Positions 1-7,813 of a DNA stretch of 36,179 nucleotides are shown piece after piece (the stretch's first letter is position 1; every line of letters begins with the position of its first letter). The stretch lies in the NCBI GenBank assembly GCA_937936275.1, contig CALHCJ010000010.1, positions 1 to 36,179 on the forward strand, read 5' to 3'. Source of the DNA: an uncultured Flavobacteriaceae bacterium. Its GTDB lineage: Bacteria > Bacteroidota > Bacteroidia > Flavobacteriales > Flavobacteriaceae. A program made the position numbers and the translations under genes. A model generated the notes under the pieces. The model saw only the letters and a list, made by a program, of their open reading frames with translations. It did not search any database and had not been told where the DNA came from.

Positions 1-249
1 GGAATCAATGTCTACAAATTGAGAAAAAATATTATTGTTGTCACTTCCTCCAGTATAATTGTTCGTAGGATGTTCTGATAAAACGTTATTAGCTATCATT
101 GTAACATCTCCATTTACCGCCTCAGAAAAGCGAGGAGTGAAAGTGGTTTGTACTTGAGCTAAGCCACTAAAAGCTATAAGTGAAAAAACTCCAAAAAAGA
201 AGAGTAATTGAAATGTTTTGGTGTTTGGGGTAATATTCTGCATAAGCAT
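1..249 (-). CDS. N-terminal fragment of a large secreted adhesin-like protein (truncated by window edge)
   Basis: Reading the minus strand from an ATG at 249 gives 83 open codons that run off the left edge. The product begins with a signal peptide: a short N-region, a hydrophobic stretch LLFFFGVFSLIAFSGLA and a likely cleavage before QVQTTF. The mature start contains TPRFSEAVNGDVTMIANNVL, then NYTGGSDNNN and a VDID motif. From memory, this arrangement (FTPR, a G-D-x-TMI-x-NN segment, then a VDID segment) opens large flavobacterial surface proteins that end in a gliding-motility or type IX secretion C-terminal domain. That end is outside the window, so secretion by T9SS is inference. A second in-frame ATG at 243 is an equally possible start. 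No exact promoter box was found upstream. Confidence 0.7.
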   Translation of the reverse strand, partial: MLMQNITPNTKTFQLLFFFGVFSLIAFSGLAQVQTTFTPRFSEAVNGDVTMIANNVLSEHPTNNYTGGSDNNNIFSQFVDIDS

Positions 250-326
250 GCCTTTAGAAACCGTATTCAACAAAGCATAGAGAAATAACTTCTCAAAAAG
301 TTGTAAAGAAATTATAAAATCTGTGG

Positions 327-355
327 TTGAAGTACGTTGGTTAGGTTTAGATTTG
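327..355 (+). promoter_or_regulatory. Bacteroidota-type promoter (TTG-N18-TAGATTTG) facing right
   Basis: TTG at 327-329 is followed after 18 bases by TAGATTTG at 348-355. This matches the -33 TTG and -7 TAnnTTTG elements known for the primary sigma factor of Bacteroidota. The expected transcription start is near 359-360. No convincing reading frame follows, so the promoter most likely drives the short transcript ending at the hairpin at 605-641. It points away from the secreted-protein gene at the left edge. Confidence 0.5.
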
Positions 356-359
356 GTTT

Positions 360-640
360 TATAGTTTTAGGTTAAATTGTAAGTCAAAGAACGGAGGAAA
401 GACATCATTATTGTTAAAAAAAAGTTGAAACCATCTGTTTTTCAGGTAATTGACAGAATATTCGTTTAGGCGTAGGAATTTTTAGACAAGCGGCAATACT
501 GCTTTTTAATGGCGTTTCGTTGAATGGTATATTACTATCTGTGAACGAAAGAGTAAGAAAGCAAAACAAAGATTTTTTTACTTCAAATTGAGTGATGTAA
601 AAGGAAAAGTCCTTCACAAATATGCTTGTGAAGGACTTTT
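360..640 (+). ncRNA. Candidate non-coding RNA between a promoter and an intrinsic terminator
   Basis: About 280 bases separate the predicted start of the promoter at 327-355 from the end of a perfect intrinsic terminator at 605-640. On the plus strand this stretch has only two ATGs. One opens a six-codon frame and the other is followed at once by a stop, so it does not look protein-coding. A small internal hairpin (AAGCGG at 488-493 pairing with CTGCTT at 499-504, then T-rich) is visible. I could not match it to tmRNA, 6S or SRP RNA. GAGGAAAG near 394 and ACAGAAT near 453 recall conserved RNase P RNA motifs, but they lie far too close together. It could be a lineage-specific small RNA, or the remnant of a lost gene that kept its promoter and terminator. 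A 67-codon frame on the other strand (414-617) is judged spurious. Confidence 0.35.
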
Positions 641-641
641 T
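605..641 (+). terminator. Strong intrinsic terminator
   Basis: Bases 605-619 and 626-640 form a perfect 15-bp inverted repeat around the six-base loop ATATGC. The right arm ends in a T-run (637-641), and the left arm starts with an A-run, so it could act in both directions. No protein gene on the plus strand ends here, which is why a non-coding transcript is proposed upstream. It also insulates kmo from anything to its left. Confidence 0.85.
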
Positions 642-810
642 ATATATAGACGCTCTCGCGGAATGAAAAATATATACGTATTAAATGATCATTTTAGACT
701 TCATCTAAAGCAATAATAATCGCGATTGATTTTAAAGCTTTTAGCACTAAGGTAGAAATACCGATTTTTACTAACTTTAAACCCTGTTCATCCAATTGCG
801 AATAGAATTT
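642..810 (+). other. Upstream region of kmo with a small inverted repeat
   Basis: No gene is seen here. TTTAGA at 693-698 and TCTAAA at 704-709 form a 6-bp inverted repeat with a five-base spacer. TAACTTTA at 772-779 is one base away from the -7 consensus TAnnTTTG and would place the start of transcription about 25 bases before the kmo ATG at 811, but no matching -33 element was found. Together with 250-641, this makes a 561-base stretch without a protein gene. Confidence 0.3.
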
Positions 811-2151
811 ATGATACAAACTTCAAAAAACATCGCCATCATCGGTTCTGGCCTAGTAGGTTCACTTTTAGCTATCTACTTAAGAAAATTAGGTCATAAG
901 ATTACAGTTTTTGATCGTAGACCTGATATTCGAAATATTGAGTTTTCTGGTCGTTCCATTAACTTAGCGATGAGTAATAGAGGCTGGAAATCACTGCGAG
1001 CGGTTGATATTGAAAGTGATGTTAAAAAGATCGCAATTCCTTTAGATAAACGTGCTATGCATGTTATTGGTCAACCTGAATATTATCAAAAGTATGGAAA
1101 AGACGGTGAAGCGATATGGTCAATTTCACGTGGTGTGCTAAATCGAAAAATGATTGATTTAGCTGAATGTGCTGGTGTGAATTTCAAATTTGAGGAAAAA
1201 GTATGGGATGTTGATTTGCCTGAAGCTCAACTATACACGGGAGAAACTGAGAAAGGGGAGTGGAAGGAATATCAATATGATCTTATTTTTGGTTGTGATG
1301 GCGCTTTTTCACGGGTACGGCATAAAATGCAAAGACGTAGTCGTTTTGATTATTCACAAGATTTTATTGATGTTGGTTACAAAGAACTAACAATTCCAGC
1401 CAATGAAGATGGTACGCATAAGCTTGATAAAAATTCATTTCACATTTGGCCAAGAGGTAAATTTATGCTGATTGCCATGCCCAATTTAGATGGTAGCTTT
1501 ACTTGTACACTCTTTATGCCATTTGAAGGGGAAGTATCTTTTGAGAATATAAAAACCAAAGAACAGGCCAAAACATTCTTTTTATCCTATTTTCCAAATG
1601 TCATGCAGGTTATGGATGACTTGTTAGAAGATTTCTTTAAAAATCCTACCAGTGCCATGGTTACCATGAAATGTTACCCATGGACGTATTGGGATAAAGT
1701 CGCTCTAGTTGGTGATTCAGCACATGCCGTGGTACCGTTTTATGGTCAGGGGATGAATGCAGGCTTCGAAGATATTTATGTTTTGAATCAAATCATCGCA
1801 AAACATGGTGATGATTGGGAGGCAATCTTTCAAGAATACCAAAAAGAACGCAAACCAAATGCTGACGCCATAGCCGAATTAAGTTATCGCAATTTTATAG
1901 AGATGAGTAGCAAAACCGCTGATCCGAAATTCTTATTGCAGAAGAAAATAGAGAAATCTTTCGCTAAGAAGCATCCTGAAAAATGGATGCCAGTATATTC
2001 TAGGGTGACTTTTTCTGATAGACCATATTCAGAAGCTTTAGCCATAGGTGATGAACAAGAAAAAATCATGCAGAAAGTAATGAAAATACCAGATATTGAA
2101 TCCATTTGGGAGCATGAGGTGGTAGAAAAGAAAATACTCAGCTTACTTTAG
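811..2151 (+). CDS. kmo: Kynurenine 3-monooxygenase (FAD-dependent)
   Basis: This 446-residue flavoprotein hydroxylates L-kynurenine to 3-hydroxykynurenine using NADPH and O2, in tryptophan catabolism and de novo NAD synthesis. It shows the Rossmann FAD motif GSGLVGS (residues 12-18), the segment GRSINLAMSNRG, the substrate-side RAMH (81-84) and YY (91-92) typical of KMO, and the second FAD motif GDSAHAVVPFYGQGMNAGFED around 301-321 (G301, D302). Length and motifs fit the family. An upstream TTG at 796 would add five residues, but the ATG at 811 starts cleanly before the beta strand of the FAD fold and is preferred. The stop codon overlaps the stop of the convergent DUF4174 gene by four bases (TTAG). 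No other kynurenine-pathway gene lies in the window. Confidence 0.95.
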   Translation: MIQTSKNIAIIGSGLVGSLLAIYLRKLGHKITVFDRRPDIRNIEFSGRSINLAMSNRGWKSLRAVDIESDVKKIAIPLDKRAMHVIGQPEYYQKYGKDGEAIWSISRGVLNRKMIDLAECAGVNFKFEEKVWDVDLPEAQLYTGETEKGEWKEYQYDLIFGCDGAFSRVRHKMQRRSRFDYSQDFIDVGYKELTIPANEDGTHKLDKNSFHIWPRGKFMLIAMPNLDGSFTCTLFMPFEGEVSFENIKTKEQAKTFFLSYFPNVMQVMDDLLEDFFKNPTSAMVTMKCYPWTYWDKVALVGDSAHAVVPFYGQGMNAGFEDIYVLNQIIAKHGDDWEAIFQEYQKERKPNADAIAELSYRNFIEMSSKTADPKFLLQKKIEKSFAKKHPEKWMPVYSRVTFSDRPYSEALAIGDEQEKIMQKVMKIPDIESIWEHEVVEKKILSLL

Positions 2152-2582
2152 TCGATACCTTTTGAATCGGTAATTTCCGTTTTTCGCATGGGCATACTAT
2201 CAATTAGCGAAAATATTTCTTTTGGATTTACGATAAAAGCTTCCTTCAGTTTTAATCCTCCATCTTTACCAATAAGAACAAGGCCATTAAAGTCAGATAG
2301 GTCATAAGTAGAAATAATGGTGTCTGCACTTAAATCCATTATTTGTTTCCTATCGTTATAAACTAGATCATCTGTAATGATTAAGAGGAGTACTTCTCTT
2401 TCTTCGAGTTGTGTGCGATCTGCGTTCAATCTTTTCAATTGGGCTTGCAACCAATCTGATTCGAAAGTATTTGATTTTAAGAGGATGATTCGGTTTTTCC
2501 ACTGATAAACATCCAAATCTTGTGCTTTAATTTTAGAGCTCATTAAAGCAAATACAACAATTAAAAATAAAACTGAGCGCAT
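2148..2582 (-). CDS. DUF4174 family exported protein
   Basis: This is a 144-residue protein with an N-terminal signal peptide (MRSVLFLIVVFALMSSKIKA, then QDL), so it is probably periplasmic. The rest shows the DUF4174 pattern: a YQWKNRIILL strand, a central VLLLIITDD strand, GLVLIGKDGGLKLKEAF, and a closing SLIDSMPMRKTE. The family is thioredoxin-like in outline and its function is unknown. The GKDGG...K and DSMPMR motifs are its hallmark. It stands alone: the upstream neighbour on this strand ends behind a terminator at 2612-2643, and the 3' end overlaps kmo by four bases on the opposite strand. No cysteine pair is present, so classical thioredoxin redox activity is unlikely. Confidence 0.85.
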   Translation of the reverse strand: MRSVLFLIVVFALMSSKIKAQDLDVYQWKNRIILLKSNTFESDWLQAQLKRLNADRTQLEEREVLLLIITDDLVYNDRKQIMDLSADTIISTYDLSDFNGLVLIGKDGGLKLKEAFIVNPKEIFSLIDSMPMRKTEITDSKGID

Positions 2583-2611
2583 TAATGTAAATTGAATGTC
2601 TTAAAATTAAT

Positions 2612-2643
2612 CAAAAAAGCCATCCCTTTTGTGAGAGATGGCT
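2612..2643 (-). terminator. Intrinsic terminator after the Nif3-zinc-ribbon-like operon
   Basis: On the minus strand AGCCATCTCT pairs with AGGGATGGCT (10 bp, one G-U) around the loop CACAAA and is followed by TTTTTT. It lies directly after the stop of the gene at 2669-3448 and separates it from the DUF4174 gene. Confidence 0.8.
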
Positions 2644-2668
2644 ATAAAATATAGTAAATGGAATTAAA

Positions 2669-3448
2669 CTATAGTTTTTTAAACATTTTTTCCATTTTTA
2701 CCTGTTCTTCTTCTGCTAACACAGGGTCAACCAAAATTCGACCACTATGCTCATCAGTAATGATTTTTTTTCGTGAAGCGATCTCCACTTGAACTTGTGG
2801 AGGAATAGTGAAAAACGAACCACCAGAAGCACCTCTTTCGATGGGCACTACAGCTAAACCATTCTTTACATTTGTTCTAATACGATTATAGGCTTTCACT
2901 AATCGCTCTTCAATATCTTTCTGAAATTTGGCAGATTTATCAAGTAACGCTTTTTCTTCCTTTTCAGTCTCTGCTAAAATAGCATTCAATTCGCTCTTTT
3001 TATGCTTCAAGTGCGATTCACGTTCTGCTAATTTTTCTTTCGTTTCAGATACAATGACCTTCTTCTGTTCGATTTGAGCTTTAAATTCTTTAATGTTTTT
3101 TTCAGCCAATTGAATTTCAAGCTCTTGAAATTCTAACTCCTTGCTTATAGAGTTAAATTCACGACTGTTTCTAACATTTTTTTGCTGCTCTGTATATTTC
3201 TTAATTAAAGCCTTTGATTCATCGATCAAGTTTTTCTTGGCAGTAATCTCAAAATTTACAGTTTCAACATCGGTCTTCAATTTATCCATTCTTGTTTTCA
3301 GACCCAACACTTCATCTTCTAGATCTTCAACTTCTAATGGAAGTTCACCACGAACACTTCTGATTTCATCAACCCTAGAGTCAATTAATTGCAAATCATA
3401 TAGTGCTCTTAACTTATCTTCTACAGTAGCTTCTGCTTTTTTTGCCAT
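2669..3448 (-). CDS. Coiled-coil protein of the C4-type zinc-ribbon family, cysteines lost
   Basis: This 259-residue protein is predicted mostly as one long coiled coil (residues about 10-195, rich in E, K and L), followed by the segment that forms a C4 zinc ribbon in relatives. In the usual family, CGGC and C-x-x-CGR bind the metal. Here the corresponding places read SGGS (208-211) and DEHSGR (232-237), so all four cysteines are gone while the flanking TIPPQ and GRILVDP motifs are kept. The domain therefore probably keeps its fold without zinc. The gene starts two bases after the stop of the Nif3-like gene, a pairing common in this phylum, and the two are likely one transcript. The precise role is unknown; related proteins have been linked to nucleic-acid or lipoate-related neighbourhoods only by context. 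Confidence 0.85.
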   Translation of the reverse strand: MAKKAEATVEDKLRALYDLQLIDSRVDEIRSVRGELPLEVEDLEDEVLGLKTRMDKLKTDVETVNFEITAKKNLIDESKALIKKYTEQQKNVRNSREFNSISKELEFQELEIQLAEKNIKEFKAQIEQKKVIVSETKEKLAERESHLKHKKSELNAILAETEKEEKALLDKSAKFQKDIEERLVKAYNRIRTNVKNGLAVVPIERGASGGSFFTIPPQVQVEIASRKKIITDEHSGRILVDPVLAEEEQVKMEKMFKKL

Positions 3449-3450
3449 AT

Positions 3451-4545
3451 CTATAAATACTTGATTGGATTGGTTTTACTTTCCGCTAAACGGATTGCAA
3501 AATTAGGAATTTTTTTCGTAAGATAATCAACTAAAAGGTTTTTTGTAAATTGCTCAGTTTCAAAGTGTCCGATATCTGCGATCACCATTTGGTCTTCTGC
3601 CTCATAAAACTGGTGATACTTTACATCTGCCGTAATAAAAACATCAGCTCCAGCGGCTTTTGCGGCTGCTATTGCGAAAGCACCGCTACCTCCTAATACG
3701 GCAACTTTTTGTACTGGTTTTTCAATCAATTTTGAGTGTTTTATTCCTTCAGCATGCATGGTTTGCTTTACATGATTTAGAAATGTTAGTTCATCTACAG
3801 ATTTTTTCAATGATCCTATCATGCCCATGCCGATATGTTGATTGCTATTTTCGAGTGAATATACTTCGTAGGCAACCTCTTCGTAAGGATGATTTTTAAA
3901 AAGAGCATTCAAAACTTTTTGTTCTTGTGATTTTTGATAAGTAATATGAATTTGAGTTTCATCTTCAAAGTGAATTTCACCTATTTCACCTATTGAGGGA
4001 TTGGCAGAAACACCTGCCCGAAAACTTCCCGTACCCTCATTGATAAAACTACAATGGTCATAGTTGCCTATGCTTCCGGCTCCTGCTTCAAATAAAGCAG
4101 CTTTTACTTTGTCAACATCTTTTTTAGGAACATAAGTCGTTAGTTTTTTAATGGTTTTTTTTTGTGGAATTAGTATTTTCGGATTTTCTATTCCTAAAAC
4201 TTCACAGATTTTTGCATTAACTCCATGCTGTGAATTATCTAAAGCAGTATGCATGCTATAGATTGCTATATTGTTTTGAATCGCTTTGAGAACCACACGT
4301 TCCACATAGGTTTTTCCTGTTATTTTTTTAAGTCCCTTAAATATAATTGGATGAAAGCTAACCACAAGATTACATTTTGTTATAATCGCTTCATCAATGA
4401 CGTTTTCTAATGTATCTAAAGTGACTAAAATACCCGTTACTTCGTTATTTTGATCTCCGACTAAAAGTCCAACATTATCAAAATCTTCCGCATATGATAA
4501 CGGAGCTAGTTCTTCGAGTATTTGGGTAACTTCTTTTACAATCAT
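3451..4545 (-). CDS. Nif3-like dinuclear metal-centre protein (YbgI/YqfO family)
   Basis: This is a 364-residue cytosolic protein expected to form a toroidal hexamer with a dinuclear metal site in each subunit. The N-terminal Nif3 half has NVGLLVG, SFHP (H65) and YSMHTALDN (H99, D103). The C-terminal half has GGSGAFA and DIGHFETE (H327, E331). Between them, roughly residues 135-235, is the PII-like inserted domain seen in the longer YqfO-type members. The usual HHP motif is FHP here, with F64 replacing the first histidine; I believe this is a recurring flavobacterial variant. Biochemical function is not settled; GTP-cyclohydrolase-like or NAD-related roles have been proposed. It is the first gene of an operon with the coiled-coil gene and diverges from lpxK across 48 bases. 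Confidence 0.92.
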   Translation of the reverse strand: MIVKEVTQILEELAPLSYAEDFDNVGLLVGDQNNEVTGILVTLDTLENVIDEAIITKCNLVVSFHPIIFKGLKKITGKTYVERVVLKAIQNNIAIYSMHTALDNSQHGVNAKICEVLGIENPKILIPQKKTIKKLTTYVPKKDVDKVKAALFEAGAGSIGNYDHCSFINEGTGSFRAGVSANPSIGEIGEIHFEDETQIHITYQKSQEQKVLNALFKNHPYEEVAYEVYSLENSNQHIGMGMIGSLKKSVDELTFLNHVKQTMHAEGIKHSKLIEKPVQKVAVLGGSGAFAIAAAKAAGADVFITADVKYHQFYEAEDQMVIADIGHFETEQFTKNLLVDYLTKKIPNFAIRLAESKTNPIKYL

Positions 4546-4564
4546 TCCGTAATTTTAAGATGCT

Positions 4565-4572
4565 CAAAGATA
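4565..4572 (-). promoter_or_regulatory. -7 box TATCTTTG for the Nif3-like operon
   Basis: The minus strand reads TATCTTTG, an exact TAnnTTTG match, about 20 bases before the ATG at 4545. No clear -33 TTG was found at the right distance. A weaker box, TACTTTCG at 4581-4588, faces lpxK on the plus strand, so the 48-base gap would hold both divergent promoters. Confidence 0.4.
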
Positions 4573-4593
4573 AAATATTATACTTTCGCTCTA

Positions 4594-5601
4594 ATGTGGT
4601 TGATTAGAAAAATACTTTTCCCTTTTTCATTGATTTATGGAATGATCGTATACGTACGAAATCGATTTTATGATTGGGGAATATTTTCGGCTAAATCTTA
4701 TAGCGTACCCATTATTTGCATCGGAAACTTAAGTGTTGGTGGTACAGGTAAAACGCCAATGGTTGAATTATTTATAGAGCTATTGCAAAGAGATTATAAA
4801 GTTGCCGTTTTAAGCAGGGGGTATAAAAGAAAATCAAAGGGATACTTTTTAGCAGATGCTGCCAGTTCTCCAGAACAACTCGGTGATGAACCTTTTCAAA
4901 TTCATTCAAAGTTTACTGATATTTCAGTAGCTGTTGATGCTAATAGGCAAAACGGAGTGGTAAAACTTCAGGAAGCAGTACAACCCGATGTTATTATCTT
5001 AGATGATGCCTTTCAACATCGAAAGATTACTCCTGGTTTTTCTGTTTTGTTGACTGCTTTCGACAGTATATACACACGTGATTGGTATTTGCCGACAGGA
5101 AACCTAAGAGATAGTAAGCGAGAGGCGCGACGGGCAGATGTTTTAGTGGTAACAAAATGTCCGATAGATAGTTCAGAAGCGGAGCGCTTAAATATTAGAC
5201 GTACGCTGGCACCAGAAGAGGGACAAATAACTGTATTCAGTTATTTGGCATACGATAGTCAACTTGGAGGTACAGGAACACTAAAAACTATTGCTGATTT
5301 AGAACATAAGGAAGTGACCCTGGTAACTGGTATCGCAAACCCCAAACCGTTGTTAAATTTTTTAACCAGCCTAGGGGTTTCATTTGAACACTATTCTTTC
5401 AACGATCATCATTTTTTTTCTAAAGATGAAATAGAAAGGTTAGCGTCTAAAACCAATATTTTGACTACTGAAAAGGATTTTGTGAGACTTAAAGATGCCT
5501 TAAATAACATCAATTACATTGCGGTGAAACACGAATTTTTCGGGGATGGCTTGGAAAGCTTACAAAGTGGTTTAAAAGAATTTATGAGCCAGTATTTCTA
5601 A
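4594..5601 (+). CDS. lpxK: Tetraacyldisaccharide 4'-kinase (lipid A synthesis)
   Basis: This 335-residue enzyme phosphorylates the 4' position of the lipid A disaccharide at the inner membrane, the sixth step of the Raetz pathway. An N-terminal hydrophobic helix (ILFPFSLIYGMIVYVRN) anchors it. The Walker A loop is GNLSVGGTGKT (44-54), the motif DDAFQHR lies at 137-143, and NLRDSKREARRAD plus TTEKDFVRL complete the family signature. I chose the ATG at 4594 because it begins just before the membrane helix; an upstream start at 4522 would add 24 residues that read back over the Nif3 promoter. The 3' end overlaps the convergent hybrid kinase gene by 20 bases. Confidence 0.95.
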   Translation: MWLIRKILFPFSLIYGMIVYVRNRFYDWGIFSAKSYSVPIICIGNLSVGGTGKTPMVELFIELLQRDYKVAVLSRGYKRKSKGYFLADAASSPEQLGDEPFQIHSKFTDISVAVDANRQNGVVKLQEAVQPDVIILDDAFQHRKITPGFSVLLTAFDSIYTRDWYLPTGNLRDSKREARRADVLVVTKCPIDSSEAERLNIRRTLAPEEGQITVFSYLAYDSQLGGTGTLKTIADLEHKEVTLVTGIANPKPLLNFLTSLGVSFEHYSFNDHHFFSKDEIERLASKTNILTTEKDFVRLKDALNNINYIAVKHEFFGDGLESLQSGLKEFMSQYF

Positions 5602-7813
5602 CTTTTTTGCTAAAGATATTCTCACCTATTTTCTGATAAAAAACTTCTGGCTTAAAAGGTTTTGTGACCACATCGTTGCATCCTGCTGCATAAAAACTTT
5701 CTAAACTATCATCTAAAGAGATGGCAGTTAAAGCAATGATGGGCGTCATTTTATCGAATTTACGTATGCGTATCGTAGCCTCTTCACCACTAATTCCTGG
5801 CATATGAATATCCATGAGTACAGCATCGTAGGTATTATTTTTCACTAACTCAACTGCTTCCATTCCATTACTTGCGATATCACTTGTAATTTCTTTTTTG
5901 GTAAGCATTTTTTTCGTAATTACCTGATTGATTTTGTTGTCTTCAACAATAAGTATGTGTAGTCCTTTAAATTCAAAATCTTGCTGCGTAATTTCAAAAG
6001 GGATATCATCAACCAGACTATCTTTACTTTTCAGTTCTAATTCAAAAAAGAAAGAACTACCTTTTCCCTCTTCACTTTCGAGTTGAATTTTACTTCCAAA
6101 TAAACCCAATAAGCTCTTTACAATAGTAAGGCCTAAACCGGTTCCACCATATTCTCTATTAATTTGAATAGAGCCTTGTTCAAAGCCCTCAAAAATACTT
6201 TCTTGCTTTTCTTTTGATATTCCTATGCCAGTATCAGCTACTTCAAAGTATAAGGTTACGTCTTCATCTTCTTTTTTCAACATCTTGGCAATAACCGTAA
6301 CTTCACCATTCTTAGTAAACTTTAGTGCATTACCCACCAAATTCATAAAAATTTGAGAAAGTTTGATAGGGTCACTCATTAAATGGTTTGGAATGCTTTC
6401 GTCATAGTTTAGAATAATCTTTGAGTCATTTGCTTTAGCACTTTGTTTTAAGGAATCGATGACTTCTTGCAGTGTCCGTTTCAAGTTGAAATCAACATTG
6501 AGAGGCTCTAACTTGTCCGCATCAATCTTATTAATTTGTAGAATATCATTGATAAAGTTCAATAGATAATCACCAGAGAATTTAAGTGCTTTGAGGTGTT
6601 CTTGTTGACTCTTGCTTGGGTTTTCTTCTAATAATAGGTGCGTTAAACCTGTAACAGCATATAAGGGAGTTCGTAGTTCATGGCTAACGGTAGACAAGAA
6701 GTTAGTTTTAGCCTCCATCGCATTAACAGCTTCATCTCTTGCAGACTGCAATTCGCTATTTTTAGTCTGTAATAGATCATTCGTCTTTAATTTTATTTGA
6801 TTGTTACGATAAAGAGATACGGCTAAAAGGGAAATAATTATTAAAAAAGCAGAGACTAGAATAACAATAATTTCTGACCGATTCGTTTCATCGGTGAGAT
6901 CTTCAATCTGTTTATCTTGCTTATTTATTTGGTTAGTCATGAACTCAAACTGAATTTTATCTGCCGTTTTTGCTTCAGTTTTTATTTTTTCTATATTAAA
7001 GAGAGAATCTTTGATGCCTCCCAAATTTTCGTTGTTTTCAAGCGCTAAGTCAAAACGCCCCATTTTTTTATATATCTCTGCTAACAGTTCATTTGCTTCT
7101 TTAATCTCCCTAAAAAAATTATTTGCTTTGGCTAGCTTAAGAGCATTTTCACCATCCAATGCAGCCTCTCCAAGCTTCTCTGTTTTTAACCGAAGTTGGG
7201 CCATTCCTATGTGCGCTCTTGCTGCTAAATATTCTTTTTCGTAAATATCTGTATTTGCAATGAGCGAATTGTAATTTTTAGACGCTACTTCATATTTCTC
7301 AAGATCAACATAAATGTCAGCCTCCAACAACAAAATATGATTAAAAAAGTTTCGATCATTGTTGAGTTGTTTTGCTTCTTCGAGCATAAATATCGCCTGA
7401 AAATTGTTCTCTTTTCGATGCAACATTTTTGCCTCTACGTATTTAAAAATGGCATCTCCATAGGGGTATTCGATATCTTTGAGTAGTGTGTTTGAACGAC
7501 CCCAAAAGACTTCGGCGCTTTCCTCTTTATTTAACTGTAAATAGAGTAGTGCTAGTTTGTGATAACTATCAATTAGCGACTTAATGTCATTATTCTGTTC
7601 AGCTAGTTCAGAGGCTTTATTTAATGAAACTAAAGCAAAATCTAATTTGTTTTGGTTCTGAAGAACTCTCGCCTTGTCAAAATGCGTAGTGACATTTACG
7701 TTTGTCGCATTTGCTGTGCTATCTGTTTGGGCATTAACACCATAAACTAGTGTGCCCAGAAGTACTAGAGTCGCCAACTTTTTTAGCTCAATATGTAATT
7801 TTAAAAATCTCAA
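5582..7813 (-). CDS. Hybrid sensor histidine kinase with periplasmic TPR domain and C-terminal receiver
   Basis: This 743-residue protein has, in order: a signal peptide (1-29, ending VNAQ), a helical TPR-like sensor region in the periplasm (about 40-290), one membrane helix (about 314-335), a short coiled coil, HisKA with phospho-acceptor H378 in SHELRTP, HATPase (N box NLVGNALKF near 491-499, DTGIGI, FEGFEQG, GGTGLGL) and a receiver domain with E624/D625, phospho-acceptor D668 in LMDIHMPG, T696 and K718. No DNA-binding domain follows, so it probably passes phosphate onward or signals by interaction. Translation starts at a TTG at 7813 that overlaps the GAPDH stop codon (TTGA), and no in-frame ATG precedes the signal peptide. 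Expression is thus probably coupled to the GAPDH gene. The ligand is unknown. Confidence 0.93.
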   Translation of the reverse strand: MRFLKLHIELKKLATLVLLGTLVYGVNAQTDSTANATNVNVTTHFDKARVLQNQNKLDFALVSLNKASELAEQNNDIKSLIDSYHKLALLYLQLNKEESAEVFWGRSNTLLKDIEYPYGDAIFKYVEAKMLHRKENNFQAIFMLEEAKQLNNDRNFFNHILLLEADIYVDLEKYEVASKNYNSLIANTDIYEKEYLAARAHIGMAQLRLKTEKLGEAALDGENALKLAKANNFFREIKEANELLAEIYKKMGRFDLALENNENLGGIKDSLFNIEKIKTEAKTADKIQFEFMTNQINKQDKQIEDLTDETNRSEIIVILVSAFLIIISLLAVSLYRNNQIKLKTNDLLQTKNSELQSARDEAVNAMEAKTNFLSTVSHELRTPLYAVTGLTHLLLEENPSKSQQEHLKALKFSGDYLLNFINDILQINKIDADKLEPLNVDFNLKRTLQEVIDSLKQSAKANDSKIILNYDESIPNHLMSDPIKLSQIFMNLVGNALKFTKNGEVTVIAKMLKKEDEDVTLYFEVADTGIGISKEKQESIFEGFEQGSIQINREYGGTGLGLTIVKSLLGLFGSKIQLESEEGKGSSFFFELELKSKDSLVDDIPFEITQQDFEFKGLHILIVEDNKINQVITKKMLTKKEITSDIASNGMEAVELVKNNTYDAVLMDIHMPGISGEEATIRIRKFDKMTPIIALTAISLDDSLESFYAAGCNDVVTKPFKPEVFYQKIGENIFSKKVRNTGS

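Noticed and set aside
390-465. RNase P RNA-like motifs (GAGGAAAG and ACAGAAT)
   Set aside because: In real RNase P RNA these conserved regions are hundreds of bases apart; here they are about 60 apart and the rest of the core is missing.
414-617. 67-codon minus-strand frame in the gap before kmo
   Set aside because: It starts at a non-ATG codon inside the terminator hairpin, has no promoter box and no recognisable domain, and lies antisense to the proposed transcript. Homology search would settle it.
796-810. TTG start adding five residues to kmo
   Set aside because: The ATG at 811 gives the normal family N-terminus, and the extra residues have no support.
642-810. Riboswitch or other leader element before kmo
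   Set aside because: Only a short 6-bp inverted repeat is present; no known riboswitch core could be recognised.
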